This document shows, piece after piece, positions 6,305 through 14,407 of a DNA stretch of 64,000 bases (its first letter is position 1; every line of letters begins with the position of its first letter). Under the pieces are notes generated by a model. That model did not search any database, was not told where the DNA came from, and worked only from the letters and a program-made list of their open reading frames with translations. This stretch comes from Phycisphaerales bacterium (GTDB taxonomy: Bacteria; Planctomycetota; Phycisphaerae; Phycisphaerales; UBA1924): positions 62,001-126,000 of the forward strand of contig JABWBB010000002.1 in the NCBI GenBank assembly GCA_013360675.1, given 5' to 3'. Made by a program: the position numbers and the translations under genes.

Positions 6305-8769
6305 GCAACGCCGTAGAACGAATCCTGGCGGCTCTACGCGACCACGGCCACAATCCCAAGCGAGCCGGCGCGGGCTGGACCTGTCGATGCCCTGCCCACG
6401 ATGACCGCAACCCAAGCCTGAGCATCCGCACCGGCGACGACGGGCGGGCGCTGGTGAAATGCCACGCCGGGTGTAGTGTCGATGCGTTGTGCGGGGCGAT
6501 CGGGCTGCGGGCGGCGGACTTGTTCATGCCCGATACGAGCCGGCGCAATGGACACGCGCCACGGACCCGCCCGGGTGTCACCGTCACCACAACCCCACGG
6601 ACCCCCGCACGAAACGCGGGTTTCGGTGACGGTGACGCCAAGACGTTCCCCACGGCACGCGACGCGGTGGCTGAGTTGGAGCGCCAGCACGGCCCGCGCT
6701 CGGCGACCTGGACGTACCGCAACGCGGCGGGCGAGCCGGTGGGGCTGATTGTCCGCTGGGACACGCCCACCGGAAAAGACGTGCGCCCGGTGTCACGCGT
6801 GGCGAGCGGCTCGGGCTGGCGCATCGGGGCGATCCCTAAGCCGCACCCGCTGTACCGGCTGCCCGAACTGCTGGCGTCGCCGGGTTCGCGGGTGTACGTC
6901 ACCGAAGGCGAGAAAGCGGCGGACGCGGCCCACGCGTTCGGGCTGGTGGTCACTACCAGCGCGGGCGGCTCGCAACGGGCGAAGGGTTCGGATTGGTCCC
7001 CGCTGGCGGGGCGTGACGTGGTGATCCTGCCCGACCATGACGATTCGGGCGAGCGGTACGCCGACGACGTGGCGCGGCTGGCGACGGCGGCGGGCGCGAA
7101 GTCGGTGCGGGTGGTGCGGCTTGTTCAACTCTGGGCAGGGATGCCCGAAGGCGGTGATATGGCGGACCTTGTGGAGCGCACGGGCGGCGACGCCGACGCG
7201 CTCGAGCAACTGCGCGGCGAACTCGTAACCCTGACCAACACAACCGACGCCTATTCGGTGATACCCGACGCGCCGGCTGTCTTGGCGTACACCCCCTTCC
7301 CGGTGGACGTGCTGCCCGAGCCGATCCGGTCATTCGTGGCCGACGCGGCGAAGGCGATCGTGTGCGATGCGTCTTACATCGCTCTGCCCCTGCTGTCGGG
7401 GCTGGCGTCGGCGATCGGCAACACCCACCGGATCGCGCTCAAGCGAGGGTGGTCCGAGCCGGCGATCGTGTGGACGGCGATCGTGGGCGATAGCGGTACG
7501 GCGAAGTCGCCCGCGCTGGAGTTGGGCCTACGCCCGATCCGCAAGCGGCAACACGACGCGATGAAGGAACACGCGGAAGCGATGAAACAACACGCCGACG
7601 CGCTGGCGATGCACGAACGCGACGCGGCACACTGGAAGCGGTCGAAGTCGGACACGCCCCCGCCAGCCAAGCCCGAAGCGCCGATCGCGGATCGGTGTTG
7701 GACCGACGACGCAACGACCGAAGCCCTGGCGGTGCTGCTGCAACAAAACCCGCGCGGGCTGCTGATGGTGCGGGATGAACTCGCCGGGTGGTTCAACTTC
7801 GATCGCTACGCCGGCGGCAAGGGCGGCGGGGACGTGGCGAAGTGGCTGGAAATGTTCGGGGGTCGCCCGATGGTGGTGGATCGTAAGACGGGCGGCACGT
7901 TGTACGTTCCCCGCGCGGCGGTGTCGATCGCCGGCGGCATCCAACCGGAAACCCTGCGGCGGGCGCTGGGGCAGGAACACCGTGACAACGGGCTGGCGTC
8001 GCGGCTGCTGCTGACCTGCCCCCCGCGCAAGCCCAAGAGGTGGACCGAAGCGGACGTGGACGCAACTACAGAGGCGGCGGTGGCGGCGGTGTTCGACCGG
8101 CTGTACGCATTGACGCCGGAAGCCGACGACAACGGCGACGAACAGCCACGGCTGGTGACGATGACCGATGACGGAAAGCGGGTTTGGATCCCGTTCTACA
8201 ACGAACACGCCGGCGAGCAAGTGAACCTGTCGGGCGACGAAGCGGCGGCGTGGTCGAAGTTGGAGGGGTACGCGGCCCGGCTGGCGCTGGTGGTTCACCT
8301 GACCCGCTGGGCGGCGGGGGACGCCTCACTCCGCGATGCGTCGCGGGTCGATGAAGCGAGCATCGCGGCGGGCGTGGTCCTGGCCCGCTGGTTCGGTGAG
8401 GAAGCCCGGCGCGTCTACGCGGTCCTGTCCGAGAGTGACGACGACCGGGAAACGCGCCGGCTGTTTGAGTGGATCAAACACAAGGGCGGCACGGTGACGG
8501 TGCGCGACCTGACGCACGGGTTACGGGCGTATCGCGGCGATCCTGACGCGGCGGAACGCGCCCTGTCGTCACTGGCGGAATCGGGCATCGGGCGCTGGGA
8601 AGCCGACGCCCACGGCCCGAAGGGTGGGCGACCGGCCCGACGATTCCGGCTTGTCTCCACCGTCACCGTCACCGAAACCCCCACGAACGCCGGGAAAGAC
8701 GTGGGTTCTGGTGACGGTGACACCGGGGACGCGCTCACAAACGCCGGCGACGCCTGGGGGGAACTGTGA
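6301..8769 (+). CDS. Replication protein: zinc-finger/TOPRIM primase region fused to DUF3987 helicase-like ATPase
   Basis: An 822-residue protein. A CHC2-like zinc finger lies at about residues 30-58 (CPAHDD...CHAGC). A TOPRIM-type region follows, with VYVTEGEKAADAA near 198 and ILPDHDDSGERYADD near 243. A DUF3987/P-loop ATPase then begins near 360, with Walker A GDSGTAKSP near 397 and the acidic strand LLMVRDELAGW near 487. Such proteins prime and unwind DNA in phages and satellites and would let the element replicate autonomously. Two in-frame 60-base palindromic units interrupt it (residues about 93-112 and 788-807). It lies in the element operon and overlaps both neighbours by 4 bases. 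Confidence 0.85.
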   Translation: MSNAVERILAALRDHGHNPKRAGAGWTCRCPAHDDRNPSLSIRTGDDGRALVKCHAGCSVDALCGAIGLRAADLFMPDTSRRNGHAPRTRPGVTVTTTPRTPARNAGFGDGDAKTFPTARDAVAELERQHGPRSATWTYRNAAGEPVGLIVRWDTPTGKDVRPVSRVASGSGWRIGAIPKPHPLYRLPELLASPGSRVYVTEGEKAADAAHAFGLVVTTSAGGSQRAKGSDWSPLAGRDVVILPDHDDSGERYADDVARLATAAGAKSVRVVRLVQLWAGMPEGGDMADLVERTGGDADALEQLRGELVTLTNTTDAYSVIPDAPAVLAYTPFPVDVLPEPIRSFVADAAKAIVCDASYIALPLLSGLASAIGNTHRIALKRGWSEPAIVWTAIVGDSGTAKSPALELGLRPIRKRQHDAMKEHAEAMKQHADALAMHERDAAHWKRSKSDTPPPAKPEAPIADRCWTDDATTEALAVLLQQNPRGLLMVRDELAGWFNFDRYAGGKGGGDVAKWLEMFGGRPMVVDRKTGGTLYVPRAAVSIAGGIQPETLRRALGQEHRDNGLASRLLLTCPPRKPKRWTEADVDATTEAAVAAVFDRLYALTPEADDNGDEQPRLVTMTDDGKRVWIPFYNEHAGEQVNLSGDEAAAWSKLEGYAARLALVVHLTRWAAGDASLRDASRVDEASIAAGVVLARWFGEEARRVYAVLSESDDDRETRRLFEWIKHKGGTVTVRDLTHGLRAYRGDPDAAERALSSLAESGIGRWEADAHGPKGGRPARRFRLVSTVTVTETPTNAGKDVGSGDGDTGDALTNAGDAWGEL
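6577..6636. repeat. 60-base in-frame palindromic unit, copy 1
   Basis: GTCACCGTCACC (6577-6588) and its exact complement GGTGACGGTGAC (6625-6636) flank a 36-base spacer that itself holds a CCCGC/GCGGG hairpin. The unit is in frame and encodes VTVT, 12 residues, then GDGD. It falls between the zinc finger and the TOPRIM region. See copy 2 at 8662. Confidence 0.75.
8662..8721. repeat. 60-base in-frame palindromic unit, copy 2
   Basis: The arms are identical to copy 1 (8662-8673 and 8710-8721), the spacer is again exactly 36 bases, and the codon phase is the same, again giving VTVT then GDGD. The spacer is diverged from copy 1 but keeps a similar GACG(C/T)GGGTT end. It lies in the C-terminal tail of the replication protein. 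Confidence 0.75.
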
Positions 8770-9215
8770 ACCCGCACCCCCACGAACTCGCCCCGCTGCT
8801 GGTGGCCCTGGGTCGCGCCGGCGTTGAACTTGCCCCGCACCTGACCGACGCGGGCCGGCTGCGGCATCGCCCGGCGGACCTGCCCCCCGACCTGTCGGCG
8901 CGTCTGAGGTTGCATCGAGCGGCGATCCTGGGGCTGTTGGCGGGCGGCTACACCCCCGACCCCCACGGCGACACGGACGCGGGGTACGTCTTGGGCGAAC
9001 GGCTGGGCGTGGCCGATGGGTTGGGGATGCCCACGCACCCCGGATCGGTGGCGTGGCTGGTGGCGGTCGGGGAGTCGATGGGGGATGGTTGCCACGCGGC
9101 AACGCATGGGGTACACTCTGGGCATGGGTCAACTGACGAAGGCGATAGCGGCGGCGGTGAAGGCGAGCGATCAAACGCCCTACGCGATCGCCAAGGGCGC
9201 GGGAGTGGCCCGTAG
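8766..9215 (+). CDS. Small protein with TubC-N-like helical domain
   Basis: A 149-residue frame starting at GTG in a GTGA overlap with the replication gene. Residues about 8-60 (LAPLLVALGRAGVELAPHLT, then LRLHRAAILGLLAGG) have the spacing of TubC_N-like domains often found beside primases in planctomycete elements, where they are small and of unknown role. The last 30 codons overlap the XRE gene in another frame and are Gly/Ser-rich, so the true product may end in or be coupled to that gene. Function is not known. Confidence 0.5.
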   Translation: MNPHPHELAPLLVALGRAGVELAPHLTDAGRLRHRPADLPPDLSARLRLHRAAILGLLAGGYTPDPHGDTDAGYVLGERLGVADGLGMPTHPGSVAWLVAVGESMGDGCHAATHGVHSGHGSTDEGDSGGGEGERSNALRDRQGRGSGP

Positions 9216-9339
9216 TCAACTGTCGCGGCTGCTGAGCGGTGAACGCGGGATGACAACGGACACGATCGAACGGCTGGCGGACTACCTGGGGTTGCGAATC
9301 ACGATCGAACCCAAGGGCAAGACCACGAAGGGACGGTGA
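9124..9339 (+). CDS. XRE-family helix-turn-helix regulator
   Basis: A 71-residue Cro/C1-type domain. The start ATG 9124 is chosen because the homology starts there. IAAAVKASDQTPYAIAKGAG, VARSQLSRLLSGERG and DTIERLADYLGLRITI give the five-helix pattern. It ends 3 bases before the integrase and is probably translated with it. In elements of this type such proteins set the balance between integration and excision or repress the operon. It overlaps the end of the preceding frame by about 90 bases. Confidence 0.75.
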   Translation: MGQLTKAIAAAVKASDQTPYAIAKGAGVARSQLSRLLSGERGMTTDTIERLADYLGLRITIEPKGKTTKGR

Positions 9340-9342
9340 CGT

Positions 9343-10683
9343 ATGGCGAGCGTTTCACGCGATGCGAACGGGACGAAGCGGGTGCTGTTCACGGACGGCG
9401 ACGGCGAGCGGCGTTCCGTGCGGCTGGGCAAGGTTTCGGTGAAGGCGGCGGAATCATTCCGGCTGCGCGTCGAAGCCTTGCTGGCGGCGAAGGAACTTCA
9501 CCAATCCCCCGATGCCGAACTCGCCGCGTGGTTGCACGACCTGCCCGAGCGCATGCACGCCCGGCTGGTGCGCGTCGGGCTGACCGATCCCCGCGCCAGC
9601 GCAATGCGGGTGACGCTCGGGGGGCTGTTGGCGGCTTTCTTCGCAGGCGTGGACGTGAAGCCAGCAACGCGAGTGCGGATGGAACAAGTCAAGACCGCGA
9701 TGGTGGACCACTTCACCGATGCGCGCGACGTTGCCACCATCGACGAAGCCGACGCTGAATCGTGGCGAGCGAAGTTGAAGGAACACGGATACGCGCCGGC
9801 GACGATCAGCCGGACTGTCCTGTACGCCCGGCAAGTGTTCCGGTGGGCGATTCGTCGAGGCATGGCGAGCCGTAACCCCTTCGCGGCGTTGAAGGCGGGA
9901 TCGCAAACAAACACGGCCCGCGCGGTGTTTGTGTCACGCGACACCATCGCCAAGGTAATCGACGCGGCCCCCGATGCCGAATGGCGGCTGTTGATTGTCC
10001 TATCGCGGTTCGGCGGGCTGCGTGTGCCGAGTGAAGCCCTGGCCCTGCGATGGTCGGACGTGGATTGGGAACACAACCGGCTGACGGTGCGATCGCCCAA
10101 GACCGAACACCACGAAGGCAAGGGGGAGCGGATCATCCCGCTGTTTCCTGAGATTCGGGAACACCTGCAAACGGTCTTTGATGCGGCCCCGGTTGGATCG
10201 GTGAACGTGATCGGACGCTACCGGGAGGGTGCGAATCTGAATCCTCACTTTCGGCGGATCATCGAGCGGGCGGGGCTGACGCCTTGGGATCGGACGTGGC
10301 ACAATCTGCGGGCAAGCCGGCAAACCGAACTGGCGGCGACGTACCCCCTGCACACCGTTTGCGCCTGGATCGGCAACACCAAGGCGATCGCGGCGGGGCA
10401 TTACCTGCAAGTCACCGACGCTGATTGGACCCGCGCCACGGACGGGACGACGGGCTGCGGGGAAAGCGGCGCAAAAAGCGGCGCACTTTCGACGCAAAAT
10501 GCGGCGCAGCATCCGACCGCACACGATCGCGGCCCTTCGCGGGAATCTTCGGAAACGCCTTGTTTTGCTGGGGTTTCGCAACCCGACGCCGACGAACGCG
10601 AAACGATGCGAAACAAACCAATGGGCAGTCCCGGACTTGAACCGGGGACACCCGCATTTTCAATGCGGTGCTCTACCAACTGA
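9343..10683 (+). CDS. Tyrosine recombinase (integrase) of the element
   Basis: A 446-residue phage-type integrase. An N-terminal SAM-like core-binding domain occupies about 75-170. The catalytic residues are visible: Arg in GGLRVPSEAL (about 227), the HxxR of WHNLRASRQ (about 320-323) and the Tyr in GHYLQV (about 353). Past residue 365 a non-conserved tail contains the arm-repeat codons (SGAKSGALST). From residue 427 the frame runs through the att core into antisense tRNA-Phe, giving MGSPGLEPGT and a stop in the tRNA. Thus the last 20 residues are host-derived; see the alternative tail at 3452. It lies 3 bases after the XRE gene. Confidence 0.9.
   Translation: MASVSRDANGTKRVLFTDGDGERRSVRLGKVSVKAAESFRLRVEALLAAKELHQSPDAELAAWLHDLPERMHARLVRVGLTDPRASAMRVTLGGLLAAFFAGVDVKPATRVRMEQVKTAMVDHFTDARDVATIDEADAESWRAKLKEHGYAPATISRTVLYARQVFRWAIRRGMASRNPFAALKAGSQTNTARAVFVSRDTIAKVIDAAPDAEWRLLIVLSRFGGLRVPSEALALRWSDVDWEHNRLTVRSPKTEHHEGKGERIIPLFPEIREHLQTVFDAAPVGSVNVIGRYREGANLNPHFRRIIERAGLTPWDRTWHNLRASRQTELAATYPLHTVCAWIGNTKAIAAGHYLQVTDADWTRATDGTTGCGESGAKSGALSTQNAAQHPTAHDRGPSRESSETPCFAGVSQPDADERETMRNKPMGSPGLEPGTPAFSMRCSTN
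10464..10490 (+). repeat. Right arm repeat (candidate integrase arm-binding site)
   Basis: 26 of 27 bases match 3514-3540. A further related half, GACGCAAAAT followed by GCGGCGCAGC, extends to 10510. The array is about 105-125 bases from the attR core, again inside the integrase frame. With the left array it would flank the core in the circular form as P and P' arms do. Binding is inferred. Confidence 0.6.
10617..10642. repeat. attR: core shared with attL, within tRNA-Phe
   Basis: Identical to 3448-3473. It overlaps the 3' end of the intact tRNA-Phe on the minus strand and codons 426-433 of the integrase on the plus strand. The element thus restores the tRNA 3' end when it integrates. Confidence 0.9.
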
Positions 10684-10694
10684 GCTAACTGCCC
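10622..10694 (-). tRNA. tRNA-Phe (anticodon GAA)
   Basis: On the minus strand the 73 bases fold as a tRNA: acceptor GGGCAGT pairs with ACTGCCC, the D-arm reads TAGCTCAGTTGGTAGAGCA, the anticodon stem CCGCA/TGCGG holds the loop TTGAAAA (anticodon GAA), and the T-arm contains GGTTCAAGTCC. The discriminator base is A and CCA is not encoded. It is the integration site of the element to its left, which has replaced its 3' end without altering it. Confidence 0.95.
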
Positions 10695-10730
10695 GGCACG
10701 CGAGCCCTCGGGCGGCCGCGATCAGGCACT

Positions 10731-10758
10731 AGGGTAGCCCGCGGCGCGGGCGGGTCAA
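10731..10758 (-). promoter_or_regulatory. Probable promoter of tRNA-Phe
   Basis: On the minus strand TTGACC (10758-10753) and TACCCT (10736-10731) are 16 bases apart, and the tRNA begins about 36 bases after the -10 box. The match to sigma-70 consensus is moderate, but position and spacing fit. Confidence 0.45.
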
Positions 10759-10984
10759 GGTTGCGGGGGGCACGGGTCGGCGTGGGATCGAAACGGCTTG
10801 AATTCCGCCACGGGCATGGCTCGGATCGGGTAGGCTGGCGGCCCGCATCGGCGTGGTACTCGATTCGGGCGGCACGGGCCCAGACAATCTCGGCGCGAAC
10901 TTTCTGCATCGCTTGCGAGCATTTCGTTTCACCAGATCATTGCCGGGCTTGATCCGATTTCCCGGCTCTTTGAGAGGATTCATC

Positions 10985-13900
10985 ATGCGTGCACTCATGC
11001 TGATGCTGGCGCTGGCCGGTTGTTCTGCCCTCGCCCAGGATGCCCCGGGCACCAAGCCCGTCGAGCCCCCCGAGACCAAGGCCCAAGGGGACCAGCCCAA
11101 GGGCGATGCTGAGCAGGCGGCGGCACAACCCACCGATCCGGACAAGCCGGGAGAAGCCAAGGACGGCGAGGTCAAGGAGCCCGAGAAGCCCTCGCTCAAG
11201 GCGGGCACGTTCGGTGCGTTGTCGGCACGGTGCATCGGCCCTGCGCTCTTCTCGGGGCGCGTGGCGGATATCGCCGTCAACCCCAGGGACCCGAGCGAGT
11301 TCTACATCGCGGTCGCCTCGGGCGGGATGTGGAAAACCACCAACGCGGGCGTCACCTTCTCGCCCATCATGGATTCATCAGGGTCGTACTCGTTCGGCTG
11401 CGTCACGATCGACCCTCATGACCCCAATGTGGTCTGGGTCGGCAGTGGCGAGAACAACAGTCAGCGCAGCGTCGGCTTTGGCGACGGCGTCTACGTCTCG
11501 CGCGACGCGGGCAAGAACTTCACCAACGTGGGTTTGAAAGAGTCGGAGCACATCGGGCGGATCGTCGTCGACCCGCGTGATTCGCGCGTGGTTTACGCCG
11601 CCGCCCATGGCCCGCTGTGGCGCACCGGGGGCGAGCGAGGGCTGTACAAGACAAACGATGGCGGCGCGACGTGGGAACGCATCCTGCATATCGACGACGA
11701 CACCGGTGTCAACGAGGTCCACATCGATCCGGGCAACCCCGATGTGCTTTACGCCAGTTCGTACCAGCGCCGTCGCCATGTCTGGACGCTTATCAACGGC
11801 GGGCCGGGCAGCGGCGTGCATAAATCGACCGACGCGGGCAAGACCTGGCGCAAGATCGAGAAGGGCCTGCCGGGCGTCGACAAGGGCAAGATCGGCCTGT
11901 GCGTCGCCCCCGCGAACCCCGAGGTGCTTTACGCGATCGTCGAGGCGGCCAACGGCGAAGGGGGCGTCTTCCGCTCGACCGATCGAGGAGAGACCTGGGA
12001 AAAGCGATCGTCGTACGTCTCGAACAGCCCGCAGTACTACAACGAGTTGATCCCCGACCCGACCAATGCCGACCGGATCTTCTCGATGGATACCTTCATG
12101 CACGTGAGTGACGACGGGGGCAAGTCATTCTCGCGCGTGCCCATGCCCGACGTGCACGTGGACTCGCACGCGCTCTGGATCGACCCGCGCGACACACGCC
12201 ACATGATCCAGGGCAACGACGGCGGGCTGTATGAGACCTTTGACGGCACGAACTGGCGGCATGTCACCAACCTGCCCGTCATGCAGTTCTACCGCGTCGC
12301 GGTCGACAACGCCGCCCCCTTCTACAACGTCTACGGCGGCACCCAGGACAACAGCACGCTGGGCGGGCCGTCACGCACCTTCGATCGCATGGGCATCGCC
12401 AACGAAGACTGGTTCCTGGTCGTGGGCGGCGACGGCTTCGAGCCGGCGATCGACCCGGAAGACCACAACATCGTCTATGGCCAGTGGCAACACGCCGGCC
12501 TGGTGCGCATGGACCGGCGCACGGGCGAGATCGTCGACATCAAGCCGCGCGAGCGCGAGGGCGACGCACCCTTCGTCTGGAACTGGGATTCGGCGCTGAT
12601 CATCAGCCCGCACAACCCCGCTCGACTTTACTTTGGTTCGCGGGTGCTGCACCGCTCCGACGATCGCGGTGATTCGTGGACGACCGTCAGCCCGGACTTG
12701 ACCCGCGGCGTCGATCGCAACGCACTGCCCGTCATGGGCGTCATCCAGAAGCCCGACGCCGTCGCCAAGCACATGTCGACCTCGATCTATGGCAACATCG
12801 TGTCGCTGACGGAATCACCCCTGGCCGAAGGCCTGATCTACGTGGGCACCGACGACGGCCTGGTGCAGGTGACCGAAGACGCGGGCAAGACCTGGCGCAA
12901 GGTGGAATCGTTCCCGGGCGTGCCCGCGGGGGCGTATGTCAGCGAGCTCGAAGCCTGCCGCCACAACGCCAGCACGGTCTTCGCGTGCTTTGACCATCAC
13001 AAGAGCGGCGATTTCACGCCCTACGTGCTGCGCAGCGACGATCGGGGTGTGACGTGGCACTCGATCGCGGGCGACCTAGGCCCGCGTGAAGTCTGCTACT
13101 CGATCGCGCAGGATCATGTAAACCCTTCGCTGCTGTTCATCGGCACCGAGTTTGGGGCCTATTTCTCGCTCGACGCGGGGGCCAAATGGTTCAAGATGGC
13201 GGGGGTGCCGACCATCGCCGTGCGCGATGTCGAGATCCAGCGCCGCGAGAACGACGTGGTGATGGCGACATTCGGGCGCGGGTTCTACGTGCTCGATGAC
13301 TACACGCCCTTGCGGACGATCGATGCTGGGATGCTTGACCAAGAGGTGACGATGTTCGCGCCGCGCGAGGCATTGCGATACGTACCGCGCAGCCGCGTGG
13401 GCGGGAGCGCGGGCCGCGGCTGGCTCGGGGCGACGCACTACGCGGCGAAGAACCCGCCCATGGGCGCGGTCTTCACGTACTACCTCAAAGAGAAGATCAC
13501 CTCGCGCAAGGAACGCCGCAAAGAGGCCGAAAAGAAGGAAGGCTGGGAATATCCCACCATCGAACAGTTCCGCGCCGAAGACCGCGAGGACGAGCCTAAG
13601 GTCATCCTGACCATCCTCGATGCGCAGGGCAAGAGCATCCGGCGGTTGAATGTGCCGCGCGGCGAAGGAATGCACCGCGTCTCGTGGAACCTGCGCTACC
13701 CCGATGCTGATCCCGTGTCGCTCTCGGCGGGGAGCATCGAGCCGTGGGATGTCGAATTCGGCGGCACGCTCGCCAAGCCCGGCACCTACGGCGCCGTGCT
13801 TTCCAAAGTCGTGGACGGCGTGAGCACGGACATCGCCGGCCCCATCCCCGTTGAGGTGAAGGCGGTTGACCTCTCGCCGCGCACCGCCAAGGGCGATGGG

Positions 13901-14374
13901 CTGAACGCGAAGTTTGCCTTCGAGCGTGATCTGACCGATCTGCAGCGGGCCATCGGCGGGGCCGGGCGTCTGGTGGACGAGGCCCTCAACCGCATCAATC
14001 ACCTGCGCGCGGGCGTGAGTGATACGCCCGGGCTCGATGCGGCTGTGCTCGCCGAGATCGACGCCCTTCGACTGCGGGCGACGGACATCCGAAACGCGTT
14101 GCGTGGCGATCCGACGCTGGGCAAACGCGTGGTGCCCGAGCCGCCCTCGATCGGCGAGCGCGTTTCGAACGCCATCTACAGCCTGTCGGGCTCGACCGAG
14201 CCGCCGACAAAGACGCAGCGCGAGCAGTACGAAATCGCGGGACGCGAGTTTGAGACTGCCCTGGCCTCGCTCAAGGCCCTCGTGCAGACGGACCTGCCCG
14301 CGCTCGAGTCACGCCTCGAAAAGGCCGGCATGCCCTGGACGCCCGGGCGCGTGCCCGAGTGGAAGCGGAAGTAA
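10985..14374 (+). CDS. Secreted VPS10/BNR-repeat beta-propeller protein
   Basis: A 1129-residue exoprotein. The start ATG 10985 has GAGAGG just upstream and opens a signal sequence (MRALMLMLALAGCSALAQ); LAGC could be a lipobox, although the n-region is short. A Pro/Glu/Lys-rich linker follows. From about residue 75 many Asp-box (S-T-D-x-G-x-T-W) blades appear, such as STDRGETW and SDDRGVTW, as in sialidase/sortilin-like propellers. The last 250 residues form a separate region with beta and helical parts. Planctomycetes carry many such WD40/YVTN/BNR-like proteins of unknown ligand; glycan or protein binding is plausible, enzyme activity unproven. It is monocistronic. Confidence 0.8.
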   Translation: MRALMLMLALAGCSALAQDAPGTKPVEPPETKAQGDQPKGDAEQAAAQPTDPDKPGEAKDGEVKEPEKPSLKAGTFGALSARCIGPALFSGRVADIAVNPRDPSEFYIAVASGGMWKTTNAGVTFSPIMDSSGSYSFGCVTIDPHDPNVVWVGSGENNSQRSVGFGDGVYVSRDAGKNFTNVGLKESEHIGRIVVDPRDSRVVYAAAHGPLWRTGGERGLYKTNDGGATWERILHIDDDTGVNEVHIDPGNPDVLYASSYQRRRHVWTLINGGPGSGVHKSTDAGKTWRKIEKGLPGVDKGKIGLCVAPANPEVLYAIVEAANGEGGVFRSTDRGETWEKRSSYVSNSPQYYNELIPDPTNADRIFSMDTFMHVSDDGGKSFSRVPMPDVHVDSHALWIDPRDTRHMIQGNDGGLYETFDGTNWRHVTNLPVMQFYRVAVDNAAPFYNVYGGTQDNSTLGGPSRTFDRMGIANEDWFLVVGGDGFEPAIDPEDHNIVYGQWQHAGLVRMDRRTGEIVDIKPREREGDAPFVWNWDSALIISPHNPARLYFGSRVLHRSDDRGDSWTTVSPDLTRGVDRNALPVMGVIQKPDAVAKHMSTSIYGNIVSLTESPLAEGLIYVGTDDGLVQVTEDAGKTWRKVESFPGVPAGAYVSELEACRHNASTVFACFDHHKSGDFTPYVLRSDDRGVTWHSIAGDLGPREVCYSIAQDHVNPSLLFIGTEFGAYFSLDAGAKWFKMAGVPTIAVRDVEIQRRENDVVMATFGRGFYVLDDYTPLRTIDAGMLDQEVTMFAPREALRYVPRSRVGGSAGRGWLGATHYAAKNPPMGAVFTYYLKEKITSRKERRKEAEKKEGWEYPTIEQFRAEDREDEPKVILTILDAQGKSIRRLNVPRGEGMHRVSWNLRYPDADPVSLSAGSIEPWDVEFGGTLAKPGTYGAVLSKVVDGVSTDIAGPIPVEVKAVDLSPRTAKGDGLNAKFAFERDLTDLQRAIGGAGRLVDEALNRINHLRAGVSDTPGLDAAVLAEIDALRLRATDIRNALRGDPTLGKRVVPEPPSIGERVSNAIYSLSGSTEPPTKTQREQYEIAGREFETALASLKALVQTDLPALESRLEKAGMPWTPGRVPEWKRK

Positions 14375-14407
14375 CCCGTCCTTCTGCGCCGTCCAGCTTC
14401 CGGTTTG

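Larger units (their letters stand above)
3448..10642. mobile_element. 7.2-kb integrated element (satellite-like genomic island) in tRNA-Phe
   Basis: The element is bounded by a 26-bp direct repeat that copies the 3' end of tRNA-Phe (3448-3473 and 10617-10642). It holds a tyrosine recombinase beside the intact tRNA, a zinc-finger/TOPRIM/DUF3987 replication protein, an XRE regulator, two helix-turn-helix proteins, a winged-helix-like protein and two cargo genes. All genes read rightward and most overlap by 4 bases. I see no capsid, tail, terminase, relaxase or conjugation genes, so it resembles a phage satellite (PICI-like gene content) or a plasmid-like integrative element that depends on a helper. 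Boundaries are directly visible; the satellite label is inference. Confidence 0.85.

Noticed and set aside
3448-10642. Complete prophage
   Set aside because: No terminase, portal, capsid, tail or lysis gene is visible within the att repeats; only integration, regulation and replication functions.
10621-10683. MGSPGLEPGT-type ending of the integrase as a conserved protein motif
   Set aside because: These residues are antisense translation of tRNA-Phe. They recur in databases because tRNA genes do, not because the protein end is conserved.
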